From NCBI GenBank assembly GCA_963667575.2, contig CAXXHY010000010.1, positions 186,001 to 250,000 on the forward strand: a DNA stretch of 64,000 nt. The letters run 5' to 3'. The position numbers and the translations under genes are program-made. Shown piece by piece: positions 1 to 8,456 of this stretch; the first letter of the stretch is position 1; the number at the start of each line of letters is the position of its first letter. Origin of the DNA: G963665495 sp963667575 (GTDB taxonomy: Bacteria > Desulfobacterota > Desulfovibrionia > Desulfovibrionales > Desulfovibrionaceae). Below the pieces are notes generated by a model. It was not told where the DNA came from and made no database searches. It saw only the letters and a program-made list of their open reading frames with translations.

Positions 1-228
1 AAAGGGACCTGATGGTGATCCATTACGTCTAGAGAAGAAAATAGAATTTTTTTTTGAAAATTGCGCATCGTCTATTACTTCAAACTCATCAAAAAAACAT
101 TGTTCATACCCATCAATACATGAAAAGGATGCATAAATACTGTCATCGCGTATTTCTTCTATCGTCCCTCTTCCATAATCAATATGATCTATTTTTTGTC
201 CTACCCTCACACCCGATTTCTGTTTCAT
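1..228 (-). CDS. Partial unknown protein with N-terminal SH3-like motif (5' end only)
   Basis: An open frame runs from an ATG at 228 to the left edge without a stop (76 codons), so the rest of the gene lies outside the window. The N-terminus reads like the small SH3-like fold seen at the C-terminus of UvrD-type helicases and in other small nucleic-acid-associated proteins: RVGQKIDHIDYGRGTIEEI, then alternating hydrophobic strands. The putative start has only a weak GGG four bases upstream. A TAG lies in frame upstream of it, so the frame cannot extend much further. The region is AT-rich. The function is unknown, and the gene call rests on the open frame and plausible protein composition only. 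Confidence 0.45.
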   Translation of the reverse strand, partial: MKQKSGVRVGQKIDHIDYGRGTIEEIRDDSIYASFSCIDGYEQCFFDEFEVIDDAQFSKKNSIFFSRRNGSPSGPF

Positions 229-480
229 AGTACCCAATATGTGTTTTTGACATCTGTTAGCAGCAATTTTGCTATCATTCTATTTTTATTCAATGATGTG
301 GCTAAGAAAAATAAAAAATTAAGTCAAACCTTTACGCATTGCAAGAGCTATGAGGACGAAAGATATTTGTTCACTGACGATTAAACCTCCAGTATTCAGG
401 GAACTAGCATAAAAATTGTTTTTGAAAAAAAAGGAATGGAGAAGTGGATCGGGGTGTTCGGACCACCGAGTGACATTTTT

Positions 481-512
481 AGGCTCTCCATCAAAGAGGC
501 TCTCCATCAAAG
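481..512. repeat. 16-bp perfect tandem duplication
   Basis: The unit AGGCTCTCCATCAAAG occurs twice head to tail at 481-496 and 497-512 with no mismatch. It lies between the tRNA terminator and the truncated left-edge gene. Replication slippage is the simplest explanation. Confidence 0.9.
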
Positions 513-538
513 ACAGGGGCAGGTCAGGAAAAAGACGC

Positions 539-572
539 AAAAAAAGGGTTCCAACATTTCGCTGGAACCCTT
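539..572 (-). terminator. Rho-independent terminator of tRNA-Met
   Basis: On the minus strand the arms AAGGGTTCCA and TGGAACCCTT (10 bp) enclose a 9-nt loop and are followed by a T-run. The hairpin lies 12 bases past the tRNA CCA end, as expected for a single-gene tRNA transcript. Confidence 0.85.
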
Positions 573-584
573 AAATTTTTTAGG

Positions 585-661
585 TGGTAGCGAGGGAGGG
601 ACTTGAACCCCCGACACTGCGGATATGAGCCGCATGCTCTGACCACCTGAGCTACCTCGCC
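585..661 (-). tRNA. tRNA-Met (anticodon CAT), elongator type
   Basis: The 77-nt minus-strand sequence folds into a cloverleaf. The acceptor arm GGCGAGG pairs with CCTCGCT (first pair G-U), and the encoded 3' end is ACCA. The anticodon stem TGCGG/CCGCA closes the loop CTCATAT with anticodon CAT at the normal position, and the T-arm carries GGTTCAAGTCC. The CAT anticodon could also indicate a lysidine-modified tRNA-Ile2. The first pair is not the C-A mismatch of an initiator tRNA, so elongator Met is preferred. Confidence 0.92.
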
Positions 662-762
662 ATCTGCGGGAGCGTTTTGTTTTGCCCCCGTCGAAGAAGA
701 AGTATTTAGACTAGTTGAAATGGTATGGCAAGTAAAAAATGAAAAAAATCTAAATTTATTTT

Positions 763-1560
763 TTACGGGGCCCAGATCAGATAGACGAATGCGGCCAGAA
801 CCAGACGATAATAGGCGAAAGGCCGCAGAGTGAAACGTCCGAGCAGGGCAATGAATCCCTTTACCGCGATCCAGGCCGCAAAGAAGGATACGACAAACCC
901 AACAGCGAACAAGGGAATATCCGCAGCTGTGAGGAAGCCGAGACTTTTATACAGATCAAGAGCCGTTGCCGCGAACATGATGGGTACGGCTGCGATGAAC
1001 GAGTATTCGGCTGCCAGGGTTCTGCTGGCTCCCAAAAGCATGCCCCCCATTATCGTCGCGGCAGACCGGGAAAAACCCGGCCATAGGGCAAGGCATTGGA
1101 ACAATCCGATTCCCAGGGCCAGAGCCGGGGTAACTTCATCTATTTCATAAAATTTGTTTTTTCTCGGAAGTGCTTCCACCAGAAGAATGGCAATTGCTCC
1201 AACAGCCAGTGCCAGAGCCACAGGCAAAGGGTAGAAGAGTTTTTCCTTGATGACGTCATGGGCAAGAAGGCCGAGAATCCCCGCAGGCAGACAAGTCAAA
1301 AAGAGCATCCACAACCCGCGGATTCCTGAAAAGGAGTGCAGTCTGTCCTTTTTCAGAAGCGCAAGGAAACGCGATCGATAGAGCCAGACCACGGCCAGAA
1401 TGGCGCCCAATTGGATGACAACTTCAAAGGTGGCAGCCCGTTGACCGGTGAAGTGGAGCAGATGGCCGGCAATTATCAGGTGCCCGGTTGAGGACACCGG
1501 GAGAAATTCCGTCAGGCCTTCGACTATTCCTTGAATAATACCAATAAAAACTTCATGCAT
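763..1560 (-). CDS. uppP: Undecaprenyl-diphosphatase UppP (BacA)
   Basis: This integral inner-membrane enzyme dephosphorylates undecaprenyl diphosphate to recycle the lipid carrier for peptidoglycan and O-antigen synthesis; overexpression gives bacitracin resistance in other bacteria. Both family signatures are present: GLTEFLPVSSTGHL near the N-terminus and GFSRSAATIMGG in the middle, with about eight hydrophobic segments. The length (265 aa) is normal. An ATG exists two codons upstream (1566), but the Shine-Dalgarno AAAGGA abuts it. The ATG at 1560 has the proper 7-8 nt spacing and is taken as the start. It is divergent from the small gene at 1701. No clear terminator follows. Confidence 0.96.
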   Translation of the reverse strand: MHEVFIGIIQGIVEGLTEFLPVSSTGHLIIAGHLLHFTGQRAATFEVVIQLGAILAVVWLYRSRFLALLKKDRLHSFSGIRGLWMLFLTCLPAGILGLLAHDVIKEKLFYPLPVALALAVGAIAILLVEALPRKNKFYEIDEVTPALALGIGLFQCLALWPGFSRSAATIMGGMLLGASRTLAAEYSFIAAVPIMFAATALDLYKSLGFLTAADIPLFAVGFVVSFFAAWIAVKGFIALLGRFTLRPFAYYRLVLAAFVYLIWAP

Positions 1561-1700
1561 GGTCATTTCCTTTCTACGGACAAGAGTATGAGTAGGGCGA
1601 TTACTAAATCAGGCTGACGGAAGTTGCAAGCCTGCGCCTGAAAGTGTAAAGAACTCCTTTCAACCCATGAAGCGCACCTAAAAAACATGAGGTAGGTCTG

Positions 1701-1889
1701 ATGAGCACAATTATTCCTCAAAGCGAGCTGATGCGTAACGCCATCCGGTTCATTTCGGAACAACAAAAAGAGTCCGGCAAGCCCGTCAAGTCGCTCATCC
1801 AGGAGGCTTCGATTCGTTTCAACCTGAGCCCTAAGGAAAACACCTTTCTTGAGCATTTTCTCAAGGAAGCGCAGGAAGATGAGGATTAG
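1701..1889 (+). CDS. Small conserved-looking hypothetical protein upstream of lptF
   Basis: This 62-aa protein is predicted to be soluble and helical, with a charged C-terminus ending EAQEDED. No family was recognised. A good GAGGT ribosome binding site precedes the ATG. The stop codon lies in the same frame as, and only a few bases before, the lptF reading frame, so the two are almost certainly co-transcribed and probably translationally coupled. The position suggests a partner or regulator linked to LPS export, but this is inference from adjacency only. Confidence 0.75.
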   Translation: MSTIIPQSELMRNAIRFISEQQKESGKPVKSLIQEASIRFNLSPKENTFLEHFLKEAQEDED

Positions 1890-1892
1890 CTT

Positions 1893-3074
1893 CTGCAACT
1901 TCGCGGACCGACCCTGCTCCAGCGACGGATTCTACTGGAGCTTGTTTTTCTTTTTTGCCTTTGTCTCGGCTCGCTGCTGACACTGGTCCTGCTGGGACGG
2001 GTGCTGCAGCTGCGAGAGCTGTTTATGAGCCTTGGTCTGAGCCTTGCGGACCTTGGCTTGCTCTTTTTTTATCTAAGCCCCTTCTTCATGCTGCTGCTCA
2101 TACCCATCGCCTGTATGCTCAGCGTGTTTCTCACGTTTCTGCGTATGAGTTCGGACCGCGAACTCATTGCGCTTAAATCTGGCGGAATCGGGCTGACGCA
2201 ACTTATTCCTGCACCTGCTTTTTTCTCCGTGCTTTGCGCCGGTATTACGCTTTTCGTTTCTCTCTATGGCCTGTCATGGGGCATGCAAAATTTTCAAAAT
2301 ACTCTTGTGGAATACGCCAGGACCCAGGCGCAACTTGTGCTGCAGCCCGGAGTTTTCAATCAGGAGTTCCCAAAGCTCATGGTGTACGCGCGCAATGTGG
2401 ACATCAACAACGGGTTGATGCGCCATATAATTGTAGAAGACCGCTCGCGCGAACCCGTATCCGTCACCATTCTGGCTCCGGTTGGCCGGGTGAAAACCTT
2501 GTCTGGAAAAGGTCAGGTGATCATCGCCCTGGAAAACGGGCGTATCTATCAGCAGGACAAGGACCAGATCAGCGTATTGAGCTTTGATAATTACAAGGTT
2601 CGTCTGGATTTGAGCAAATTGTTGCACGGCTACAATGTCGACGAGCTCAAACCCAAGGAAATGTCCTGGAAGCAACTTCGCGAACTCTTCAGCCACCCTG
2701 AGGAGCGAACGGATTCTTCCCCAAAATATTTTCGCAAGATCCAGCTCGAACTCCACAAGCGTTGGGTGTTTCCCGCGGCTTGCCTGGTGCTCGGACTGTT
2801 TGCATTGCCTTTGGCCTGCGCCTTCGAAGGACTCAAGCGTCAGTACGGCATTTTTCTGGCTTTGGGCTGTTTTCTGGTCTATTACACATTGTTATCACTG
2901 GGACTGAGTCTTGGTGAGACCGGAACAGTCCCACCCACCTTCGGACTCTGGCTGCCCAATGCGCTTTTTCTTGTGCTTGGTCTGGCCGGATTGCGCCTGG
3001 TGGCTCGTGAGCGTCGTATTCAGATCGGCGGAGTGCTCCATGTTCTCAGATTGTTGCGGCGGAGAAAACAATGA
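1893..3074 (+). CDS. lptF: LptF-type LPS export permease (non-canonical start)
   Basis: This is one of the two transmembrane subunits of the LptB2FG ABC exporter that extracts LPS from the inner membrane. It shows the YjgP/YjgQ family layout: N-terminal TM helices, the segment SDRELIALKSGGI, a periplasmic jellyroll and three C-terminal helices. The frame is closed by a TAG at 1887-1889 and holds no ATG, GTG or TTG until GTG 2001. The conserved first helix (LLQRRILLELVFLFCLCLG, then the stretch to VLLGRVLQLRELF) is encoded upstream of that GTG. An AGGA Shine-Dalgarno at 1882-1885 lies 7 nt before CTG 1893, so a CUG start is proposed. An indel joining ATG 1879 to this frame is the alternative. 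The 3' end overlaps lptG by 4 bp. Confidence 0.9.
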   Translation: MQLRGPTLLQRRILLELVFLFCLCLGSLLTLVLLGRVLQLRELFMSLGLSLADLGLLFFYLSPFFMLLLIPIACMLSVFLTFLRMSSDRELIALKSGGIGLTQLIPAPAFFSVLCAGITLFVSLYGLSWGMQNFQNTLVEYARTQAQLVLQPGVFNQEFPKLMVYARNVDINNGLMRHIIVEDRSREPVSVTILAPVGRVKTLSGKGQVIIALENGRIYQQDKDQISVLSFDNYKVRLDLSKLLHGYNVDELKPKEMSWKQLRELFSHPEERTDSSPKYFRKIQLELHKRWVFPAACLVLGLFALPLACAFEGLKRQYGIFLALGCFLVYYTLLSLGLSLGETGTVPPTFGLWLPNALFLVLGLAGLRLVARERRIQIGGVLHVLRLLRRRKQ

Positions 3075-4303
3075 AGTTGCTGCATCGTTATTTTCTGAAG
3101 AACAACCTGAGCATCCTGTTCGTGTGTCTGGCCATCGGCATAGGAGTCTATCTCCTGGCGGATCTTTTTGACCGTCTGGACGACTTCATCGAGGCCGGCT
3201 GCAGTTCTGCAAAAATACTTACCTATTTCGGCGTAAAGATTCCGCTGATAATCTCCCAGATTCTGCCGGCTGTGTATCTGGTCTCGGTCTTGCTGCTGCT
3301 GTCATTGATGGCTCGAAGCAACGAGATCATTGCCCTGCAGTCCGGAGGCATTTCCTTTGGCAAGATCATTCGTTTTTTCGTTGTCTACAGTCTGATCTGG
3401 TCCTTTCTTCAACTCGGTTTTTCCCAGTATCTCGGCGTATGGGGAGAAGAGCGGGCAGGGCGCATCTGGAAAGAGGACGTACGCAAAACCCAGATGGATC
3501 GACGTATTCTGCAGAATGTCTGGTTCAATGACGGACGTTATGTGGTCAAGCTGGAAAACGTCATGCCAGCACAGCAGCACGGCTGGGGCATCACCGTATA
3601 CGTGTTGAAGGACGACAAGCTCGAATGGAAGCGCATTATCAGAGCAACCTATTTTCGTGCGGAAAAGGATGACTGGTTGCTGCGCAACGTGTCGGTTCTG
3701 TCGCCCGAGGGGTTCGTTTATGAACACCTGCAGCAGCTGCGCGTGGATATCAAGCGTAACATCAAGGCCTTTGTCGCCATGGATCCGCACAAGGATCCGA
3801 GTCAACTTCCCCTGTGGCAACTGGGCGACGTCATAAGCACGTTGAAATCTTCGGGGTCCAATGTGGAAGCCCTGCGTACCGTGTGGCACCAGAAGGTTTC
3901 CTATGCCTTTTCCCTGCTTGTCATGGGGCTGATTGCCCTGGCTCTGGTCAGTCTCTGGGATAATATCTATCTGAATATGGTGCTGGGCATGGTTTTGAGC
4001 TTTGCCTACTACGGGGTGACCATAGTCTGCGTCTCAGCCGGAGAAAAAGGCTTTTTGCATCCTTTTTTCGCAGCCTGGGCAGGAAATTTCTTTTTCATGG
4101 CTTTGGCCTCCGGGCGATTGATTTGGGTGATACTGCCCCGACAGGGCCACCACGCCTCCAAGAAAATACAGAAGGCGCAGGACAATCCTTCATCCGGCAA
4201 GCCCAGGGGGATTCCCGGATTCGATTTACTGCGTCATTACGCTATCTGGAAAAATGCGTTGGGAGGCTCGAAAAAGAAGGACAGTCGGCCCTCGGACAAG
4301 TGA
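3071..4303 (+). CDS. lptG: LptG-type LPS export permease
   Basis: This is the second YjgP/YjgQ-family membrane subunit of the LPS exporter. It starts MKLLHRYFLKNNL, has a long first TM helix, carries the family segment MARSNEIIALQSGGIS around residue 80 and has three C-terminal TM helices. At 410 aa it is longer than usual because of a lysine-rich cytoplasmic tail of about 50 residues (SKKIQKAQDN and onward). The ATG overlaps the lptF stop (ATGA), which indicates coupled translation. It converges with engB, leaving only 3 bp between the genes. Confidence 0.95.
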   Translation: MKLLHRYFLKNNLSILFVCLAIGIGVYLLADLFDRLDDFIEAGCSSAKILTYFGVKIPLIISQILPAVYLVSVLLLLSLMARSNEIIALQSGGISFGKIIRFFVVYSLIWSFLQLGFSQYLGVWGEERAGRIWKEDVRKTQMDRRILQNVWFNDGRYVVKLENVMPAQQHGWGITVYVLKDDKLEWKRIIRATYFRAEKDDWLLRNVSVLSPEGFVYEHLQQLRVDIKRNIKAFVAMDPHKDPSQLPLWQLGDVISTLKSSGSNVEALRTVWHQKVSYAFSLLVMGLIALALVSLWDNIYLNMVLGMVLSFAYYGVTIVCVSAGEKGFLHPFFAAWAGNFFFMALASGRLIWVILPRQGHHASKKIQKAQDNPSSGKPRGIPGFDLLRHYAIWKNALGGSKKKDSRPSDK

Positions 4304-4306
4304 TCG

Positions 4307-4912
4307 TCAGAGCGTTTCCGCCAACGAAAAAATGCGCTTCCAAAGCTCGGTAAGTCCTTTGCCTGTCTTGCTGGAAAACAACAACGGTCTGCAATCTGGA
4401 TACAATCCGCGCCATTCCTTCAGTCGTGACTGCTGTTCGTTTTGTTTGCATTTGTCCGCTTTTGTCAGCACGGGTTGCAGGATTAAACCGAGTCCGGTGA
4501 CATAGTCCGCCAGGTTGAGATCTAGTTCCTGGGCCGGATGGCGGCAATCAATGAGCAGAACCACGGCGCGCAGGGGGCCGCGAGCTCTTTGGAAATACGT
4601 ATCGATGAGCTTGGCCCATTTTTCCCGCTCGGTTTTGGAGCATCGGGCATAGCCGTAGCCGGGGAGGTCGACCAGATACAGCTGCGGATCCTGTACGCGG
4701 AAGAAATTCAGACTGCGGGTTTTTCCCGGTGTGGAACTGACCTTGGCAAAGGTATTTTTTCTGCCGGAAAGACAATTGACGAGGGAGGATTTGCCCACGT
4801 TTGATCTTCCGGCCAGGGCCACCTGCGGAAGGTCCGGGATATCGAGCTGGTTTTGCAGATAAATCGTGGATTCCAGCTGAACCTGAGGATGCTTGAAGGG
4901 TGTTTCCGACAT
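4307..4912 (-). CDS. engB: YihA/EngB family ribosome-biogenesis GTPase
   Basis: This essential GTPase acts in 50S subunit assembly. The G motifs are visible in order: GRSNVGKS (G1, near residue 36), the threonine in SSTPGKT (G2), DLPG (G3), TKAD (G4) and SSKTGKG (G5 region). The length (201 aa) is typical. No clear ribosome binding site precedes the ATG. It is transcribed alone and converges on lptG. Confidence 0.95.
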   Translation of the reverse strand: MSETPFKHPQVQLESTIYLQNQLDIPDLPQVALAGRSNVGKSSLVNCLSGRKNTFAKVSSTPGKTRSLNFFRVQDPQLYLVDLPGYGYARCSKTEREKWAKLIDTYFQRARGPLRAVVLLIDCRHPAQELDLNLADYVTGLGLILQPVLTKADKCKQNEQQSRLKEWRGLYPDCRPLLFSSKTGKGLTELWKRIFSLAETL

Positions 4913-5296
4913 AATAAATGGGGCACAGCACGCTGTGCGCTTGCTTTGGTGAACTTAATGTTCTACATTAATTTTTTTAATGGCCACGACGATCTCATGG
5001 CTAGCACAGCAAAGCCGGGGAGGCAATATCTATTGGCAGCCCGGAGTGTGATTCTGTTGTTGGTCTTTTGACCGAACTCGGAGCAATGACGGCCGGAGCG
5101 TGCCTCCGTTGCCCGTTCGGCCCCGTATTACTGCTTTTAATGTAGAAGAAATTATTTATTCCGATATATTACGTTTTACTGGACGCGCCAGTTTTTTGCT
5201 TGCAATAACCCCTTCCTATTGGTCTTTGATTTGGATAAGAAAGCTTGCAACGCCAATTAACAAGTAACCGGTGCGAAGAACTTTTTAGGAGGATTT
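4913..5296. other. Divergent intergenic region between engB and efp
   Basis: This 384-bp gap must hold the promoters of engB and efp. A short hairpin, ACTGG-ACGCG-CCAGT followed by TTTTTT, lies at about 5175-5197 and could be a weak terminator or attenuator ahead of efp. No open frame or known RNA family was recognised. A strong ribosome binding site (AGGAGG) sits at its right end, before efp. Confidence 0.5.
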
Positions 5297-5854
5297 ATGT
5301 TATCGACGACTGATTTCAAGCGCGGGTTGAAGATTGAGATGGACAATACCCCATATGAAATTATCGAGTCTCAGCATTACAAACCCGGCAAGGGTGGTGC
5401 CATTGTGCGCACAAAGTTGCGCAACCTGCTGACCGGCCGTGTTGTTGAAAACACCTTCCGGTCCGGTGAAAAGGTGGAAAAACCGGATCTCGAGACACGG
5501 GCCATGCAGTACCTGTATCGCGAAGGTGCCGAGTACGTTTTCATGGACATGACCACCTACGAGCAGATCAATGTCACCGAGGAGCAGACCGGAGGCAAGG
5601 GTGGCTATCTGAAAGAAGCCAGCGAAGCCAAGGTATTGCTGTATAACGGCCGTCCGCTGGACATCGATATTCCCCCGTCCGTCATTCTCGAAGTGACCGA
5701 TACGGAGCCCGGTGCAAAAGGGGACACGGTCAGCAATGTGAACAAACCTGCTGTTGTTGAAACCGGCATCACCGTCAACGTTCCCTTGTTCATCAACACG
5801 GGCGACCATATCAAAGTGGATACCCGCTCCGGAGAATACCTGGGACGCGAATAA
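5297..5854 (+). CDS. efp: Translation elongation factor P
   Basis: EF-P binds between the ribosomal P and E sites and relieves stalling at polyproline stretches. The 185-aa length, the N-terminal KOW-like domain and the two OB-type domains are normal. The loop YKPGKGGA around residues 29-36 carries the lysine that is post-translationally modified in many bacteria, and the C-terminus ends GEYLGRE. A TAGGAGG ribosome binding site precedes the ATG. No modifying enzyme (EpmA/EpmB or rhamnosyltransferase) is encoded nearby. ftsK follows after 40 bp. Confidence 0.97.
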   Translation: MLSTTDFKRGLKIEMDNTPYEIIESQHYKPGKGGAIVRTKLRNLLTGRVVENTFRSGEKVEKPDLETRAMQYLYREGAEYVFMDMTTYEQINVTEEQTGGKGGYLKEASEAKVLLYNGRPLDIDIPPSVILEVTDTEPGAKGDTVSNVNKPAVVETGITVNVPLFINTGDHIKVDTRSGEYLGRE

Positions 5855-5894
5855 TGGAGTCGGGCGTCTCGCCTGACTTTTCGCTCTTCTGCTT

Positions 5895-8276
5895 ATGTCC
5901 ACAAGGAATCAAAAGCTATCTACCGAGCTCGCAGGGATCTTTTGCGTTTTTGTTGCCCTGTTCCTGCTCCTGAGTCTGATCACCTACTCGCCGCGTGATC
6001 CAACGCTCAATCAGGTCGTCACCAAAGGACAGTCCGTAGCCAACGGCGCTGGCACGGCCGGCGCCTATATTGGCGGCACGCTTGCGGATATCTTCGGGAT
6101 CGGGGTCTATTTCCTTCCAGTGGCCCTGCTCATACTCGGGGTGAAACGCTTTATTCCGCAGATGAAGATCTCCGTATGGTTTTGGGTTGGTTTTTCCTGT
6201 TTGATGCTGGCGGTTTCCAATCTGAGTACCGCCCAGTGGGCACATTCCCTTGCCATTGGCCAACTGGTCGGCGGAGGATTCTGCGGGCGTGTTCTGTATG
6301 GGTTGACCAGCAAGTTTCTTACGTCGGTAGGGGCCAATCTTTTTTGGTTGGCCTTGTTTTTTGCCGGCGTGCAGCTCATTGGCGATTTTTCCTGGTTGAA
6401 GATCATTGCTCCGGTCAAAGACAGGCTGGAGTCATTGTATCTGAAGTACGCGGAACGTCGCTCACGTGCATTGCGTCGCAAGCTGCGCAAGGAAGATGAG
6501 CGGGCCAAACGCCGCAACCATCGTGCGGATCGTCCGGATGAGGACGAGCAGGACCAGGAGGATGGCATTGCCATTTTTTCCCGAAAGCATGCGAAGAGCC
6601 CGCAGCCACCCGCGCCTGTAGCAGATGACCATGTTGATGTGCCCGAACCTGAGGCAGAACCTGAAGAGTCCTTTGAGGAAGAGCTCCCACAGTCCGATGA
6701 TCCGGAAGACGAGGAGCAGGCTTTCACCATTACCAGGAAGATAGACGCGGACGATCCCCTGGAAATGTACGACGAACAGGTTGCGCCTTCCAAGAAACCG
6801 CGTCCTCGCAATCTGTTGCTGCACAAGGCGCTCAACCGCAGCAAGTTGCCCGGGCTTTCTTTACTGACGCCGGTAAAGTCCGCGGAAGACGACATACCGC
6901 ACGCGGCCCTCAAGCTGCAGGCCGAAGCCCTGGTATCCTGTCTTGCGGATTTCGGTGTGGAAGGGCAGGTGCAGAACATCATGCCCGGCCCTGTCATCAC
7001 CATGTTCGAGCTGAAGCCCGCCCCCGGGGTGAAAATCAGCAAGATCGCGAACCTCAGCGATGATCTCGCCCTGGCCCTCAAGGCGCACGCCGTGCGTATC
7101 GAAGCGCCAATTCCGGGCAAGGACACGGTGGGAATCGAAATTCCCAGCCATAAGCGCCAGACCGTCAATCTTCTCGATGTGCTCGCGGCTCCTGTTTTCA
7201 AGAACGACAAATCCCTGTTGACCATGGCTTTGGGCAAGGATATCTCCGGTCAGCCCCGGGTGGCGGATCTGGCCCGTATGCCGCATTTGCTTGTCGCGGG
7301 CGCCACTGGCGCCGGTAAGAGCGTCTGCCTCAATTCCATTTTGCTGAGTTTCCTGTTTCGGGCCAAACCCGAACAGGTAAAACTGCTGCTCATCGACCCG
7401 AAACGCATCGAGCTCGCCGCCTACAGCGACCTGCCGCATCTGATTCATCCGGTGGTCACGGATATGAGCCTGGCCAAGAACGCCCTTGACTGGTGCGTAC
7501 GGGAAATGGACGAACGGTATGAGGCCATGGCCAAACTCCAGGTACGCAATATTCAGGGCTACAATGAAAAACTGGAAAAGATGAAGGGCAAGGACGATAA
7601 ACTTCCCTATGATATCCAGGAATTGGAACACATGCCCTATCTGGTGCTGATCATCGACGAACTCGCGGACCTGATGCTCACGGCCGGCAAGGAAGTGGAA
7701 ATCAGCATCGTACGCCTGGCCCAGCTTGCACGTGCCGCTGGCATCCATATGATACTGGCCACCCAGCGCCCCAGTGTTGATGTTGTTACCGGATTGATCA
7801 AAGCCAATTTCCCTTGTCGAATTTCTTTTCAGGTTACGTCCAAGCATGATTCCCGGACGATTCTGGACCAGGTGGGAGCCGAATACCTGCTGGGCAAGGG
7901 CGACATGCTTTTCAAACCCTCGGGAGGGCGTCTGCAGCGTATGCATGGCGCTTTTGTCAGCGATGCGGATGTTAATTCCGTGGTGGAATACTGGCGCGCG
8001 CAGCAAAAGCCGGATTATAAACTGGACTTTGCGGAATTGGAATCGTCGGACGGCGGCCCCAACGGACAGGCAGGAGATCTTGCCGGAGATTCGGTGTATC
8101 AGGATGCCGTGGAGTTTGTTATGAGCCAGGGCAAGGCATCCATTTCTCTGCTGCAACGCCGATTCCGCATCGGCTTCAACCGCTCCGCGCGCTACATCGA
8201 GCAAATGGAGGCCGACGGCATCATCGGCCCGGCCGATGGCAGCAAACCGCGCCAGGTGCTTCGTTCGAAAGACTAA
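5895..8276 (+). CDS. ftsK: DNA translocase FtsK/SpoIIIE
   Basis: FtsK pumps chromosome termini through the division septum. The protein (793 aa) has four N-terminal TM segments (about residues 10-165), a charged Pro/Glu/Asp-rich linker, the alpha-beta motor domain with Walker A GATGAGKS near residue 470 and Walker B LIIDELADLM near 585, and a winged-helix gamma domain at the C-terminus (FRIGFNRSARYIEQME). Start codon choice is uncertain because no Shine-Dalgarno is evident before ATG 5895. The position between efp and lolA is a common neighbourhood in Desulfovibrionales. Confidence 0.96.
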   Translation: MSTRNQKLSTELAGIFCVFVALFLLLSLITYSPRDPTLNQVVTKGQSVANGAGTAGAYIGGTLADIFGIGVYFLPVALLILGVKRFIPQMKISVWFWVGFSCLMLAVSNLSTAQWAHSLAIGQLVGGGFCGRVLYGLTSKFLTSVGANLFWLALFFAGVQLIGDFSWLKIIAPVKDRLESLYLKYAERRSRALRRKLRKEDERAKRRNHRADRPDEDEQDQEDGIAIFSRKHAKSPQPPAPVADDHVDVPEPEAEPEESFEEELPQSDDPEDEEQAFTITRKIDADDPLEMYDEQVAPSKKPRPRNLLLHKALNRSKLPGLSLLTPVKSAEDDIPHAALKLQAEALVSCLADFGVEGQVQNIMPGPVITMFELKPAPGVKISKIANLSDDLALALKAHAVRIEAPIPGKDTVGIEIPSHKRQTVNLLDVLAAPVFKNDKSLLTMALGKDISGQPRVADLARMPHLLVAGATGAGKSVCLNSILLSFLFRAKPEQVKLLLIDPKRIELAAYSDLPHLIHPVVTDMSLAKNALDWCVREMDERYEAMAKLQVRNIQGYNEKLEKMKGKDDKLPYDIQELEHMPYLVLIIDELADLMLTAGKEVEISIVRLAQLARAAGIHMILATQRPSVDVVTGLIKANFPCRISFQVTSKHDSRTILDQVGAEYLLGKGDMLFKPSGGRLQRMHGAFVSDADVNSVVEYWRAQQKPDYKLDFAELESSDGGPNGQAGDLAGDSVYQDAVEFVMSQGKASISLLQRRFRIGFNRSARYIEQMEADGIIGPADGSKPRQVLRSKD

Positions 8277-8456
8277 GTTTGAAGTTTCATGACAGGCTGC
8301 GCCATGGGCCATTATTGCGGGAGCTGGTCACAATGAATTTTCTGTTCGCATTTATATCTCCTTTTTAACCTGATACAATGGTTGTACGAGCACCACGTAT
8401 CGGCTATCCTTGCAACCTTAAAAGCTAAAAACCTTAGTCAGTAAATGGAGCAGCCT

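Larger units (their letters stand above)
229..584. other. Gene-free AT-rich gap upstream of the truncated gene and downstream of tRNA-Met
   Basis: No convincing gene was found here. Short open frames exist on both strands (for example 184-384 on plus and 319-540 on minus), but they lack ribosome binding sites and family motifs. The gap contains a 16-bp tandem duplication (481-512) and the tRNA terminator (539-572). Confidence 0.6.

Noticed and set aside
184..384. 66-codon plus frame near the left edge
   Set aside because: It overlaps the more protein-like minus frame at 1-228 and has no ribosome binding site.
6861..8312. 483-codon open frame on the minus strand
   Set aside because: It is antisense to the ftsK motor domain, without a ribosome binding site or family motifs.
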